NCBI GenBank assembly: GCA_022495005.1
Contig: JAGYXB010001997.1
Span: forward strand, 1,922,001 to 1,986,000
DNA from: Rhyacophila brunnea
Taxonomy: Eukaryota; Arthropoda; Insecta; Trichoptera; Rhyacophilidae
Direction: 5' to 3'
DNA length: 64,000 bases
Made by a program: the position numbers and the translations under genes. This document shows positions 11,156 through 22,439 of this stretch, in pieces (the stretch's first letter is position 1; the number at the start of each line of letters is the position of its first letter). The notes under the pieces are model-generated. The model had not been told where the DNA came from, did not search any database, and saw only the letters and a program-made list of their open reading frames with translations.

Positions 11156-11523
11156 TTACATATTATTGTGGTTTATTTTGATTAGTAAGATGTCTTCTGA
11201 CACCTAAATACATCCAAATTAATTGAAAAATGTATATATTAATTTGTTTTACTCAGAAAACTTAAATCGACACAAGTCACATATGTGTACATTACAGTAT
11301 TTTAGAAAAAAAATCAGAATAGTAGGAATCATAATGAATTTCTGATTGTAATATTATTACATACACTGTTCACTAAGATGACATAAAAATACACTCGAGA
11401 AGTTAGTATCAAATATATTTTATTTTTTAAATTATAACGTAAATAGAAAATATAAAATATAAATGGTTTTATTTACACAACGAGCGGATTATACTAGTTG
11501 TATATCGACATATAAGTCTTTAT

Positions 11524-13075
11524 TGGTAGCGAGGGATGATATGCTGTTAAGATTCGACATAAATAGTAATAAATAGTATACTAAACTTTGACAGTCATAC
11601 TTATTTGTTTTCATTGAACTAAGAATACAATTTGCATATGGTACTAGTTAGTTTATAAAATGCAATTAAACCATGCATGCAAAAAAACTATTATAGTCTA
11701 GGTTTGCTATGGGCGATTCGAAAAAAAATGTGCACACTTTTTCAATCATACTTATGTGTTTTAGTTGAATTAAGAATACATAATATGGATGGTTCACAAA
11801 AGTTATGGATCAAGTCCAATTTACAAAAAAGTCGTTTTTTTGTTTCCGTGGCTAGATAATAAAACAGATTTCTATATTTTGTGTTAATATCACAATCATA
11901 GCTCTACAATTTTCTGCATAAATGGCAATACTAGTAGGTATTGATAAGCCATCAAATTGAATGTGAATCATGTCCGTTTTGACAGTTTCTTCAGCAGTAT
12001 AAAGAGGTGTTTGCTAAGATTAATTTGCTAATTAAAATGCCTGAATATACTTTATGTTTCGACTATTTATTTTAATTTATTCATGTACTATCAAAATAAA
12101 GGTATATATCGTCACCGTTCAGGCAAAAGTCACCAACCCTAAAAACATAGTTTTGAGATATCGCAATTTGAAAGTTTGAAAATGCAGGAAAAATCAGATT
12201 TTAATGTTTTTAAGGTTTTATCTACATTAAATTATTTTCTCATGTCTTCTTAATAATTTCTTTAACGTAATTTTACTTTTTGATGCTAATTAAAACATCT
12301 GGAAGGTTTTGAAGGAGGCATGGGCAATTATGGTTTGGTGCCTTTTGGTTGTTAATAATTTGAACAATGTTAGCCAAAAGAAGGATCAGTAAAACTCACC
12401 ATCCATAGTATAGTGACTTTTGCTTGTATATTTATAATGAAGGATTTTTTTTTATATAGTCAATAATGTCTATTCACCTATAATGAATTTTGCTTGTTAA
12501 GATTTTATCGAAAGTCATTTAGTGAAAAACAAATAATTCGGATTTAAGCAAAATTTTACTAACTAATGTACCGTGGTGAGTTTTGCATCTTAAAGAACAT
12601 AATTTTACGCTTCGGGTGACATACTCAACTCAAAACTGCCATTTTCAGGGTTGGTGACTTTTGCCTGAACGGTGACGATATATAATATAGTGAAAACATT
12701 CCTGAATTTTATAAAAGGAGTTTTAACTTTAGGTCCAAATATCTCAGGATTGATGGACTTGATCCATAAATATTTTGAAACAACCATATTACAGAATAAT
12801 TCTGATAGTATAAGTTAGTTTTCTTTTAAATTCATCAATCCCTGCCTAAACCAAGTTATAATCGATAAAAGGTTCTATATGCTTAATATTAATGGTACAA
12901 TTTCAAATATTTTATGGATAAACGAATATTTTTGACTATTCTCTATTAAGACTTAGATTAGACAGGGTTTAATTGATTTTTTAAAACTAACAGACACTAT
13001 CTACACATTTAGTCTTAGTTCAGTGAAACAAATACCTACGTTTGACTGAAAAAGTTTAGCGTGCACTATGTATGT
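11524..13075. mobile_element. hAT-type MITE family 1, second copy in B, with two nested levels
   Basis: Counterpart of 5829-6815. It contains the TA-target element 11783-12789, which in turn contains the 12110-12677 element. Confidence 0.65.
12110..12677. mobile_element. 568-bp inverted-repeat DNA transposon, copy B only
   Basis: The ends read CGTCACCGTTCAGGCAAAAG and continue to CACCAACCCT, giving about 31 bp of perfect terminal inverted repeat; the right copy ends CTGAACGGTGACG at 12677. The flanks are TATAT and ATATA. Copies A (near 6411) and C (near 20953) show the uninterrupted site GGTATATAT...ATAATATAG. AT repeats at the target hide the exact duplication, so TA or ATAT are both possible. 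No transposase frame is present, so this is a non-autonomous element, and it inserted after B separated from A. I do not recognise the superfamily. Confidence 0.9.
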
Positions 13076-13740
13076 GATTTAATCGTAGTAAGATTAATCT
13101 ATATGCCAGATGAATTCTTTTACTAACTTGTTGACAGATGTCGTTTAGTTTTGAGGAATAATACGTGATCATTGATAAATTTGGCCATTGGTCGTAAGTT
13201 GCGAGGTTGAAAGAGCCTTTAGCGCATACATGTATTTTATTTTTGCTTGATTGACATCCCTCAACAACGAGATTTGCCAAATAACTTTTGTTATATCTGT
13301 TTTTACCAATAAAGTATTAACACAAAATACAAATTATACAGTAGATATGTAGTTACGTTAGGTGTAAGTAATAGTTGTACAGCAAAATGTATCTATGGCT
13401 TGATAACTATATTGTAATCTTCATTTCTTGAGAAAAAAAATGTGTTTTTATGGTACGACGTACTGAAATAATAATTGAAACAGTTATAAATTAAAACCCT
13501 TATTTTTACACAACGTGTACTTAGTGCCCGCGATGGGCGAGTGACAATGTGTCCGCTTATGAAATCGTTAGTCTCAAATTTGTAAAAAGAAAATTCACAT
13601 GTTGTTATTCAATGTATTTTGTTGGCTACCAAAATAGGCTGAGAAGGTTGCTAAGATCTATTTCTTTGAAAAAATCAAATTATTAAGCCAATAAACAAAA
13701 TGAGCTGTCTTGGAAATTGATAATTTTGGTAGGTATTTAT

Positions 13741-14507
13741 CACTAGCGAAGGGTGGAGGTAGGCTGTTAAGATCCCCCATAAATAGTGCACATTAAACTC
13801 TGTTAGTCACACGTATTTGTTTCAAGACTACAAGTTACAGATTGTATTGGTGAGATTTTAAAAATCAATAATTAAACTCTGCCTAAACCAAATTATAATA
13901 GTTTTAGTATATTTTGGGCGATACGACAAAATTGAGCATACTTTTTCATGCATACTTATTTATTTTCGTGGGATTAAGAATACATATTATTACAAATATT
14001 GTTGGTTATTTTTTTTAAATTCATTAAACCCTGCCTAAACCAAACTATAATAGATAAAAAATATTATTATATCTATAACATATCCAAAGTTATGTATGAT
14101 TCAATAGCTTAATATTAGGTATTTTAGACGGCTCTCGTGGTGCAGTGCGTAAGGCGCTTGCCTTCCACCCGAGAGTTCCTGGTTCGATCCCGGTCAGGAC
14201 ACACAATATTTATGTGTTTTTCTCAAAGCCGGTTTGTGTGGTGTTTGTGATTGTTCAAAATTCCTAACACCCACCTTGTACGAAAAACCAAGGACATGGT
14301 TATTAATAATTCTAAAAAAAAAATATTAGATATTTTATAGATATACGAGTATTTTTTTACTATTATTTATAATGGCCTTGTTTCGGCACCCAACACCATC
14401 TGTAAACTATTGTCTTATTTCATTAAAAACAAATACGTACGACTGACAGAGTTTAGTGTGCACTATTTATGGCGGATTTTAATAGCTTACCTCCACCTTT
14501 TACCACT
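13741..14507. mobile_element. hAT-type MITE family 1, first copy in C
   Basis: It runs from CACTAGCGAAGGGTGGAGGT to CCACCTTTTACCACTG with nested SINE-1. A deletion of roughly 40 bp follows GGCCTTGTTTCGG at about 14385. Confidence 0.72.
14127..14325 (+). mobile_element. SINE-1, copy in C
   Basis: Counterpart of 2521, with box A (TGGTGCAGTGCGTAAGGCGC, from about 14149) and a shortened box B (GGTTCGATCCCGGTC). Confidence 0.75.
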
Positions 14508-15896
14508 GATTTATATCACGCCTTGTATGGCATATATGTCGGACAACTATGAGCTTATTACGTCCAAATAAACCAAGAAGAACTTATTCAAATAAATAAT
14601 GGAGTAAAAGTGGGCACGTTGGCGTTGAAGCTACTCGGCATGCAATCAGGATTGGAGATCGAAGAGATCCAGATTTAAGTGTGGATGTAGCACCGTTGGA
14701 AGGAGAATAATAAATTACTATATTGATATAATTAAAATAGGTCAATAAAGTTGGTACTTTTTATAAGACTACATAACTATATTATTAAAAGGTGCCTCAG
14801 AGGGTTATATTTCCAAAAATAGCCAAATGACTTGTACTTATAAATATACCACTGTTTCTCTTATATAACTAGTGAAGAAAAACTATTACTCTACTCATAT
14901 AATTCGCACAGTGGTTATGAGAGTAGAGTGACATGAAAAATTGACATCGTTTGTTATAAAATATAATTCCACATTTAGATGCCAAGTTTTTTTTTCTATT
15001 TTCAAGTATTTATAAATGCCACGCCTATCGTCAAACCGTTGTTTATTATTATACCATACCGCAGGCATGTCCAACTTCGAGGAGATTGTGATCTACTATC
15101 AAGAATTAAAACTGGCAGTAATTTACCACACCCTACCAATATATTCTTCAACTTAAACAATTATTATTATATTTGACTAAGGACTTTGAGGTGTCAAAAT
15201 TAAGCTAAACGACACTTTTCTTTCGCCATAACAAAAAAAAACATTTCCATTTGTCGTGAAAATTAAATGTTTTAGTCTTATTTTGACGACTTTTTGCACT
15301 AATCGACAAATGATGACGACAGTCGTACTGCAAGACGATAACGGGAACTGCGTATCAGTTTAAAGCACAGGGATTAACATTTTCCAATTGTCTTACTCCT
15401 ACAGCAGGCCGTGAGTGATGCAATACGAATCAAGTGATACGAAAAGGTTATGTAGGCTTCCACATGGTTAATTTAAAAAAGATTTTCTCGTAAGCTGATT
15501 AACGGCCCACGTGCTCGTCGTAGGTCGAAATTGAGTTTTTATTGTATTTTCAAACCATGATCCTGGACACTCCTTAAACGTTGTAGATAATCTATTTATA
15601 TAATTTTGAAGCCTTATTATCCTTTATAATTATTTTAAACGTTTGATGACTGCATAAAGTATTTTTGTAACATAAAATAGTATTCTTTTAAACCTCTCGC
15701 TCTAATGTTTTAGAATATAGTCATAATATTTGCCGATTTTTTGAATAATAAAATGCCTAATTCTTGTCAAATTTGGGATCACAGAGATTATCAATATAAT
15801 TTTTTATCGTGAATATTTTAGAAAAATTATCTCGTAATAAATTATACTAATGGTTTCATAAATGCGTTTAAAAATTAATAAATGTAAAAATCTTAA

Positions 15897-17225
15897 GGGG
15901 GGACATGCTCGTCGAAGGTCAAAATTGAGTTTTTATTGTATTTTCAAACCATGATCCTGGACACTCCTTAAACGTTGTAGATAATCTATTTATATAATTT
16001 TGAAGCCTTATTATCCTTTATAGTTATTTTAAACATTTGATGACTGCATGAAGTATTTTTGTTACATAAAATAGCAGTGGCCAAGGGTGGAGGTAGGCTG
16101 TTAAGATCCGCCATAAACAGTGCACATTAAACTTTTTCAGACATACATATTTGTTTTCATTGAAATAAGACTACAATTTACAGAAGGTGTTGGTTAGTTG
16201 TTAAAATTCAATTAAACCCTGAGAAACCAAGCCATAATAGATAATAGTCCAAAATACATGTCTATCTATAAAATATCTAAAATTATGCAATTAAATCATA
16301 CATAACTTTGAATATTTTATAAATAGAATAATATTTTTTATTTATTATAGTTTGATTAAGTCAGGGCTTGACGAATTAAAAAAAATAACCAACAATATGT
16401 GTAATATGTATTTTTAATCCAACGAAAACAAATAACCATGAATGAAAAAGTGTGCACAATTTTGTCGTATTGCCCAAATTAGACCAAAACTATTATGGGT
16501 TCGTTTAGGCATGGTTTAATTGATTTTTAAAATCTAACTAACACCATCTGTAAATTGTAGTCTTAGTTCAATAAAAACAAATACATATGACTAAAAAAGT
16601 TTAGTGTGCACTATTTATAGCGAATCTTAACAGCCTACCTCCACCCTTCGCCACTGTAAAATAGTATTCTTTTAAACCTCTCGCTCTAATGTTTTAGAAT
16701 ATAGTCATATTTCGGTACATAACTGTGCAGTGGTGTTAAGATTTTTTACATTTATTAATTTTTAAACGCATTTATAAAACCATTTGTATAATTTATTACG
16801 AGATAATTTTTGTAAAATATTCACGATAAAAAATTATATTGATAATCTGTGATCCCAAATTTGACAAGAATTAGGCATTTTATTATTCAAAAAATCGGCA
16901 AGATTAACACATTTCAAGATGATTCTAAAGATATTTATTATAAACTATGTCTTTAACCATTCAAGTGTGATAAACATCTTATGAATAATGATTGCTTTAT
17001 AATAATTATTGACCTAAGAATAAGGTAGTGTTTTTTTGAAATACGCCATTTCTTTTGTCATTCCCTAGTGGTTAAGCTACAACATACGGCCGTAGCCATA
17101 AATTGACAAACTATAATTGAAGTAGGGAGTAAAATGATATTGACGCGCGTGTTTGAACATGTACCGTTTAAAAAAAATAAAAAAAAATTCGGTTAGGTAC
17201 ATGTTCAAAACGAGCATGTCCCCCC
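15897..17225. mobile_element. Inner TTAA element of the same family
   Basis: It begins GGGGGGACATGCTCGTCGAA and ends CGAGCATGTCCCCCC, an inverted repeat of 15 bp, with TTAA on both sides. Its left ~230 bp match the arm of the outer element. Its middle (16737-16910) repeats the distal arm in inverted order. A hAT MITE is inserted at 16075. The 16910-17210 part is unique, with A-runs and no coding frame. Confidence 0.8.
16075..16656. mobile_element. hAT-type MITE family 1, copy with perfect 8-bp duplication
   Basis: It runs from CAGTGGCCAAGGGTGGAGGT to ACCTCCACCCTTCGCCACTG. Both flanks are TAAAATAG (16067-16074 and 16657-16664). The neighbouring arm at 15670 carries the uninterrupted ATAAAATAGTATTC, an internal empty-site control. 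An 8-bp duplication with CAGTGG ends marks the hAT superfamily. This is the reference copy for family 1. Confidence 0.92.
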
Positions 17226-17623
17226 TTAAGATTTTTACATTTATTAATTTTTAAACGCATTTATGAAACCATTAGTATAATTTATTACGAGATAATTTTT
17301 CTAAAATATTCACGATAAAAAATTATATTGATAATCTCTGTGATCCCAAATTTGACAAGAATTAGGCATTTTATTATTCAAAAAATCGGCAAATATTATG
17401 ACTATATTCTAAAACATTAGAGCGAGAGGTTTAAAAGAATACTATTTTATGTAACAAAAATACTTTATGCAGTCATCAAATGTTTAAAATAACTATAAAG
17501 GATAATAAGGCTTCAAAATTATATAAATAGATTATCTACAACGTTTAAGGAGTGTCCAGGATCATGGTTTGAAAATACAATAAAAACTCAATTTTGACCT
17601 TCGACAAGCATGTCCCCCCTTAA

Positions 17624-18300
17624 GAAAATACAAACCTTCGTCATCATTTATGGCACTACTACAACCTTTTGCGGGTCTTTGACTCTTTCAAACACTTCCT
17701 CCATCTTGGACGATCCAGCGCCGATATTCTCCAGTTGCTTTGACCGAGTATTCTTAAATCTCCTGTGGTGCAGTCGAGCCAACTCAATTTTGGCCGCCCA
17801 GGTCTTCTCTTGCCCTCGGGGGTTGCGTACATAACCCGCCTTACTGGTATATGCTCCGGCATTATATGCATGTCGCAGATCCAATACAGTTTTTGCATTT
17901 GCAAATGCCATGTGATCTATTCTCCCCTATAAAGTATGTACAGCTCCTCATTATATATTGACCTCCAAATGTCACTCTCTTGAATAGCCCCAAAGATTCT
18001 TCTCAAAACTCTCTTCTCAAAGATATTCATATCTTTCTCATTCAGTTTGCTGAGGGTCCAACATTCTGATCCTTTTATATGAAGTTGTTTTGATTATCTT
18101 TGAGAGTGGTTTGTTCTTTAGAAGCCTTTGGTGACGAAAATAGCACCTGTTGGCGAGGGTGGACCGGCGATTTATTTCGTCGCTTGTGTTATTAACGTCT
18201 GTGACAAGGGACTCTAGATAAACAAATGAATCTACAGTTTCAAAAGAAAATAAAAATTGGAATCGTTAATTCTTCTCCTTCAATATCTCAATGAAATCAT
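17624..18300 (-). pseudogene. RTE group B fragment, copy in C
   Basis: Minus-strand reading gives ITLANRCYF-type sequence, MQMQKLYWICDMHIMPEHIP, MYATPEGKRRPGRPKLSWLD, and a final RPRWRKCLKESKTRKRL. It keeps the three bases lost in A and B. It is still broken by frame changes and lacks the upstream RT domain. Confidence 0.83.
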
Positions 18301-18694
18301 AATATTACAGATTACAACTGAATATTTATTTACACGCTTTTAAAATTTTCACGACTCAATTCATCTATTATGCGATCAACGTGTTGGAAATGTCTGTACT
18401 ACTGTATATTTTATGTATTTGGCAAATTGTTTTTTTTTTATATATATATAAATTGATGTTCTGATTCTAATATTAGTATTAGACGAATTAAATGTTAATA
18501 ACCTCCAATAGACTCGTATTCAATTTTTTTTTGTAGTAAATAATATCAATTACGACTGTTAGAGTAAACGTTTTAGAACTTTGCCCTTTTTTGCACTTTT
18601 TACTACACTGATACGTCTCTTTGCCTGATTACCTCGCATAATCGCAAAATTAGATGAAATGATATTCATTTGTTCTAAGATAATATGAAGTAAT

Positions 18695-19081
18695 CATGGC
18701 CCCCACATCCTGAAGCGGGCCCCCAGGCTAAGATGTTTGGCGGCCCCCCCTACCTATCGCTAAGGGTAAAGGCAGCGTGACGCGCTGAAGTAGCGTTTTC
18801 AAAATGGTGTACATGGTAAAATTAAGGTGTATTTTTAGCTATTTTCTGTATTTTTAATAGGTACATCCATTAAAATACAGTTAAAATTGCATCGTACAAC
18901 CAAATATTTATTATTAATATCATTGTAGTAAAATAGCGCCGCAGGCGACTTTTTTCACTATTAGAGCAAATTTGTAATCTATGTTTATCTCAATTATCTG
19001 GTCGACTCGTCACGCCGGGCCCTTCCTGAGGCCGGGCCCCCAGGCTAGAGCCCTGTCAGCCCCTCCCTTGTGAGCGCCATG
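18695..19081. mobile_element. GC-rich 387-bp DNA element with 8-bp duplication
   Basis: Flanked by GAAGTAAT (18687-18694) and GTAGTAAT (19082-19089). Copies A and B show one GTAGTAAT at the same place. The ends are CATGGCCCCCACA and, inverted, CATGGCGCTCACA. The internal motif GGGCCCCCAGGCTA occurs twice, at about 18718 and 19033. It is far richer in GC at both ends than its surroundings. An 8-bp duplication fits hAT or P elements. No coding frame is present. Confidence 0.8.
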
Positions 19082-19762
19082 GTAGTAATAAATGAATAAA
19101 TATATAATATATCTAAAAAATATTTTTTTAGAATAAATTATCATTTTCATCCTAGAGCCGAAGTGCAAAGTTATGAGCCGATTGATAAACTTGCCGAAAC
19201 ATTAAGTCTCGCTCTGAATAGAATAAATTAAAATAAAACACAAATTATAGTACGTATTCCACATAATGATCGGCTTCCGCTTCAATTGGGCAGTATCAAC
19301 TGACGACGATACTGACATGAACATAGGTCAACTTACTGTGTGCTGTGTTACTGTGTGTACAACCAACTTAAGTGGACGAAATCTTTCATGATAATTATTA
19401 AATTATGTGGAATAAGAATTAGGTACATTTATTATTGTGGTTTATTTTGATTAATAAGATGTCTTCAAACACCTACATACATCCAAATTGATTGAAAAAT
19501 GTATATATTAATTTGTTTTACACAGAAAACTTAAATCGACACAAGTCACATATGTGTACATTACAGTATTTTAGAAAAAAAATCAGAATAGAAGGAATCA
19601 TAATGAATTTCTTATTGTAATATTATTACAGTACACTGTTCACTAAGATGACACAAAAATGCACTCGAGAAGTTAGTATCAAATATATTTTATTTTTAAA
19701 ATTCTTACGTAAATAGAAAATATAAAATATAAATTGTTTTATTTACACAACGAGCGGATTAT

Positions 19763-20346
19763 CTTCTTCTTCCTTGCCCATATTTGCCCTTTAACTGGAG
19801 CATATGGACACCACGCGGCGCCTCCAAGAATCCCTGTCGCTCGCCAGTCTTCTCGCTTCGTTCCAGGTCAAACCAGCATCCCGTAGCTTCGCCGTATACA
19901 CTCTGTAGATTGTATTTAGCGGCCTTCCAGGACGCCGGAATCCGGTCGGCTTGAAGAACAGGCAAGCCAGGTTGAAGTTCTCTTCTGGCATCCGCAGCAC
20001 GTGGCCGAGCCAGGTCCAACGTCGCCTCTTCACTTTCAGCGTGATGAGAGGCGGCTTGGTACGTTCTCTTATCTCCTCGTTGCTCCTAAAGTCATACCAC
20101 CGCACACCCAGTATTCGTCGCAAACATCTGTTTTCGAAGCTCAGTATACGGTTGCTCTGAGCCTTCGTAATGTGACATGATTCGCTACCGTAAAGCAGCA
20201 CCGTCAGAATGCAAGCGTCGAATAGGCGGTATTTGGTTTTGACCGAGTACAATCGTGAGTCCCAGACATTTCGCATCGAGTTGAATGTTGCTCCAGCCAT
20301 TCTCATTCGGATAGCGAGCTCTTTCTGCAAAATGCCATCTCCCGTG
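19763..20346 (-). pseudogene. RTE-type retrotransposon 3' end, group D, with 13-bp target duplication
   Basis: The minus strand from 20330 to 19791 is open for 179 residues and is the longest retrotransposon frame in the window. It gives the RT C-terminus: VKTKYRLFDACILTVLLYGS, LSFENRCLRRILGVRW, then RRRWTWLGHVLRMPEENFN, GFRRPGRPLNTIYR and LTWNEARRLASDRDSWRRR. The element ends in a GAA-repeat tail (CTTCTTCTTCC at 19763 on the plus strand). ACGAGCGGATTAT flanks it at 19750-19762 and 20347-20359; A and B have it once. It is 5'-truncated but hardly mutated, so it is recent compared with the other RTE fragments. Confidence 0.93.
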
Positions 20347-20389
20347 ACGAGCGGATTATACTAGTTGTATATTGACATATAAGTCTTTA

Positions 20390-21355
20390 TTGGTGGGGAG
20401 GGGTGATAGGTTGTTAAGATTCGACATAAATAGTGCACACTAAACTTTGACAGTCATACTTATTTGTTTTCATTGAACTAAGAATACAATTTGCATATGG
20501 TGCTAGTTAGTTTATAAAATGCAATTAAACCATGCATACAACAAACCATAATAGTCTAGGTATGCTACGGGCGATTCGATAAAAATTGTGCACACTTTTT
20601 CAATCATACTTATGTGTTTTAGTTGAATAAAGAATACATATGGGTGGTTCACAAAGGTTATGGATCAAGTCCAATTTACAAAAAAGTCATTTTTTTTATT
20701 TCCGTGACTAGATAGAACAGATTTCTATATTGCGTGTTAATATCACAATAATAGCTCTACAATTTTCTGCATAAATGGCAATACTGGTAGGTATTGATAA
20801 GCCATCAAATTGAGTGTGAATCATGTCCGTTTTGACAGTTCCTTCAGCAGTATAAAGAGGTGTTTGCTAAAATTAATTTGCTAATTAAAAAGCCTGAATA
20901 TACTTTATGTTTCGACTATTTATTTTAATTTATTCATGTACTATCAAAATAAAGGTATATATATAATATAGTGAAAACATTCCTGAATTTTATAAAAGGA
21001 GTTTTAACTTTAGGTCAAAATATCTCAGGATTGATGGACTTGATCCATAAATATTTTGAAACAACCATATTACAGAATAATTCTGATAGTATAAGTTAGT
21101 TTTCTTTTAAATTCAACAATCCCTGCCTAAACCAAGTTATAATCGATAAAATATTATATATGCTTAATCTTAATGGTACAATTTCAGATATTTTATGGAT
21201 AAACGAATATTTTTGACTATTCTTTATTAAGGCTTAGATTAGACAGGGTTTAATTGATTTTTTAAAACTAACAGACACTATCTACACATTTAGTCTTAGT
21301 TCAGTGAAACAAATACCTACGTTTGACTGAAAAAGTTTAGCGTGCACTATGTATG
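20390..21355. mobile_element. hAT-type MITE family 1, second copy in C, with nested TA element
   Basis: Counterpart of 5829-6815. Its left end, TGGTGGGGAGGGGTGATAGG, is worn. The nested TA-target element occupies about 20639-21070 without the 568-bp insertion seen in B. Confidence 0.62.
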
Positions 21356-21535
21356 TGATTTAATCGTAGTAAGATTAATCTATATGCCAGATGAATTCTT
21401 TTACTAACTTGTTGACAGATGTCGTTTAGTTTTGAGGAATAATACGTGATCATTGATAAATTTGGCCATTGGTCGTAAGTTGCGAGGTTGATAGAGCCTT
21501 TAGCGCATACATGTATTTTATTTTTGCTTGATTGA

Positions 21536-22130
21536 ACTGTAAACTTGACTTCCAGATAGTAGTAGGTATACATATTATTGTTCTTAATATTTATTTTTCA
21601 AACTTATTTATCAATGGATCTCTTAGTAAGAAATCTCCCAGCATTCATCTACTCGTGAGAAATGCAGAATAATAGTATGATATAACATTTAATTAGGTAC
21701 CATGATGAATTTTTCTACATAAGCGGTATTCACTTCTGTTTTGTTATAACTTTAGTATCAATGATTATTATCGGAATACCAAGTATCACATATACAGACG
21801 TTAACATTAATAAGCTAATCAAAAAAATCTTATCAATCGTATATACTGCACTGATTGAAATAATTCTTCGAAAAGTAGAATTGGAAAACACAGTAAAAAT
21901 ACATCAGCGTATGATTTATTATACTTATCTTTGGGAAATATATTTAAGTACGTATTATTGCTGCAGTTTTTTTTTCTTATCAAATAATAATATTATATTG
22001 ACAATATATTTACTAAAAAATAGTCAAATATATTCCACGATTTATCATAATATATTGTTATTATTTTTTTATTAACGTGGCCTTTAAATCTAGCATCATA
22101 AAATGCATTTAAATTCCATAAATTAATTCA
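21536..22130. other. Unique AT-rich DNA right of the tandem array
   Basis: The first unique sequence after copy C. A 104-residue frame at 21761-22075 is composed almost wholly of Ile, Leu, Tyr, Asn and Ser, as expected of AT-rich chance frames. I do not call it a gene. Confidence 0.5.
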
Positions 22131-22139
22131 TAATTAACT

Positions 22140-22435
22140 ATTTGTAAGAGCGCTGATGAGCAGGTATTATAAAAGCCAATAGTTAAAATTTGTCGTAATT
22201 ATTATGTCACCTAGTAGCATAGTGGACAATGCGCACGGGGCGTAAACCCAAGAGATGCAGGTTCGATTCCTGCCGGGTGTCTTACTTTTTTCAAAAAGAT
22301 TTTTTCTATTGGTTATAATATATTTTCTCAGAAGTGTTTCTCAAAATTATGTATTTTCAATAATTAGAATGGTAGGTTCATTCTTAAATCTTGTGAATTA
22401 TTCGTTGAATAAAAGAAATAGTTAATTCAAAACCA
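22140..22435 (+). mobile_element. tRNA-cassette element, plus-strand copy
   Basis: The right arm matches the family arm: TTTTTTCTATTGGTTATAAT, TTCTCAGAAGTGTTT, ATTCTTAAATCTTGTGAATT, ATTCGTTGAATAAAA. A tRNA-like cassette sits at 22206-22281. Upstream, the family's conserved GATGAGCAGGTATTA...AAAGCCAATAGTTAAA is present. The inverted left arm seen in other copies is missing here. Confidence 0.7.
22206..22281 (+). ncRNA. tRNA-like cassette (probable pol III promoter, not a functional tRNA)
   Basis: A tRNA-like stretch with box A TAGCATAGTGGACAATGCGC and box B GGTTCGATTCC. The first and last seven bases (GTCACCT / GGGTGTC) pair except at one position. A full cloverleaf is plausible but the anticodon arm is uncertain, so I assign no amino acid. 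It lies inside a transposon and five other copies vary in sequence. Confidence 0.5.
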
Positions 22436-22439
22436 TTTG

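Larger units (their letters stand above)
6991..13254 (+). repeat. Tandem segmental duplication, copy B
   Basis: Second copy of the segment, joined to A by the junction GATTGA|CATCCC. It retains the full first hAT MITE (7477-8263) and the 8264-8600 stretch missing in A. It has lost about 115 bp at 9160, where TCTCTTAAAATAC joins directly. It carries one private insertion, the 568-bp inverted-repeat element at 12110-12677. It shares with A, but not with C, the RTE group C insertion at 9866-10232 and the SINE-2 insertion at about 10903-11155. A and B therefore separated after those insertions. Confidence 0.93.
15503..17619. mobile_element. Palindromic TTAA-target element (piggyBac-like) with nested copy
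   Basis: Flanked by TTAA at 15499-15502 and 17620-17623. The matching site in copy A, GCTGATTAATAAAATAC (3458 on), is empty. Two arms of about 390 bp (15503-15892 and 17230-17619) are near-perfect inverted repeats. They would meet at a central TTAA, AAAATCTTAAGATTTTT, if the middle were removed. That central TTAA is duplicated (15893-15896, 17226-17229) around a second element of the same family. The end motif is GGGGGGACATGCTCG. TTAA duplications are typical of the piggyBac superfamily. No transposase frame is seen, so the whole is non-autonomous. Confidence 0.85.
13255..21535 (+). repeat. Tandem segmental duplication, copy C (most diverged)
   Basis: Third copy, with the same left junction GATTGA|CATCCC. 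It ends at ATTGA (21531-21535), after which unique sequence starts. It differs from A and B by many point changes and lacks the RTE group C and SINE-2 insertions, so it split first. Its private insertions are the nested TTAA element (15503-17619), a GC-rich 387-bp element (18695-19081) and an RTE fragment with a 13-bp target duplication (19763-20346). At the RTE group B fragment it keeps three bases lost in A and B (near 17773), giving the more ancestral-looking peptide LSWLDCTTGDLR. Confidence 0.93.

Noticed and set aside
12605..12787. A 60-residue minus-strand frame
   Set aside because: It spans the junction between the 568-bp element and its host MITE, so it is accidental.
21761..22075. 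A 104-residue open frame
   Set aside because: Composition is dominated by Ile, Leu, Tyr, Asn and Ser, with no motif, as chance frames in AT-rich DNA are.
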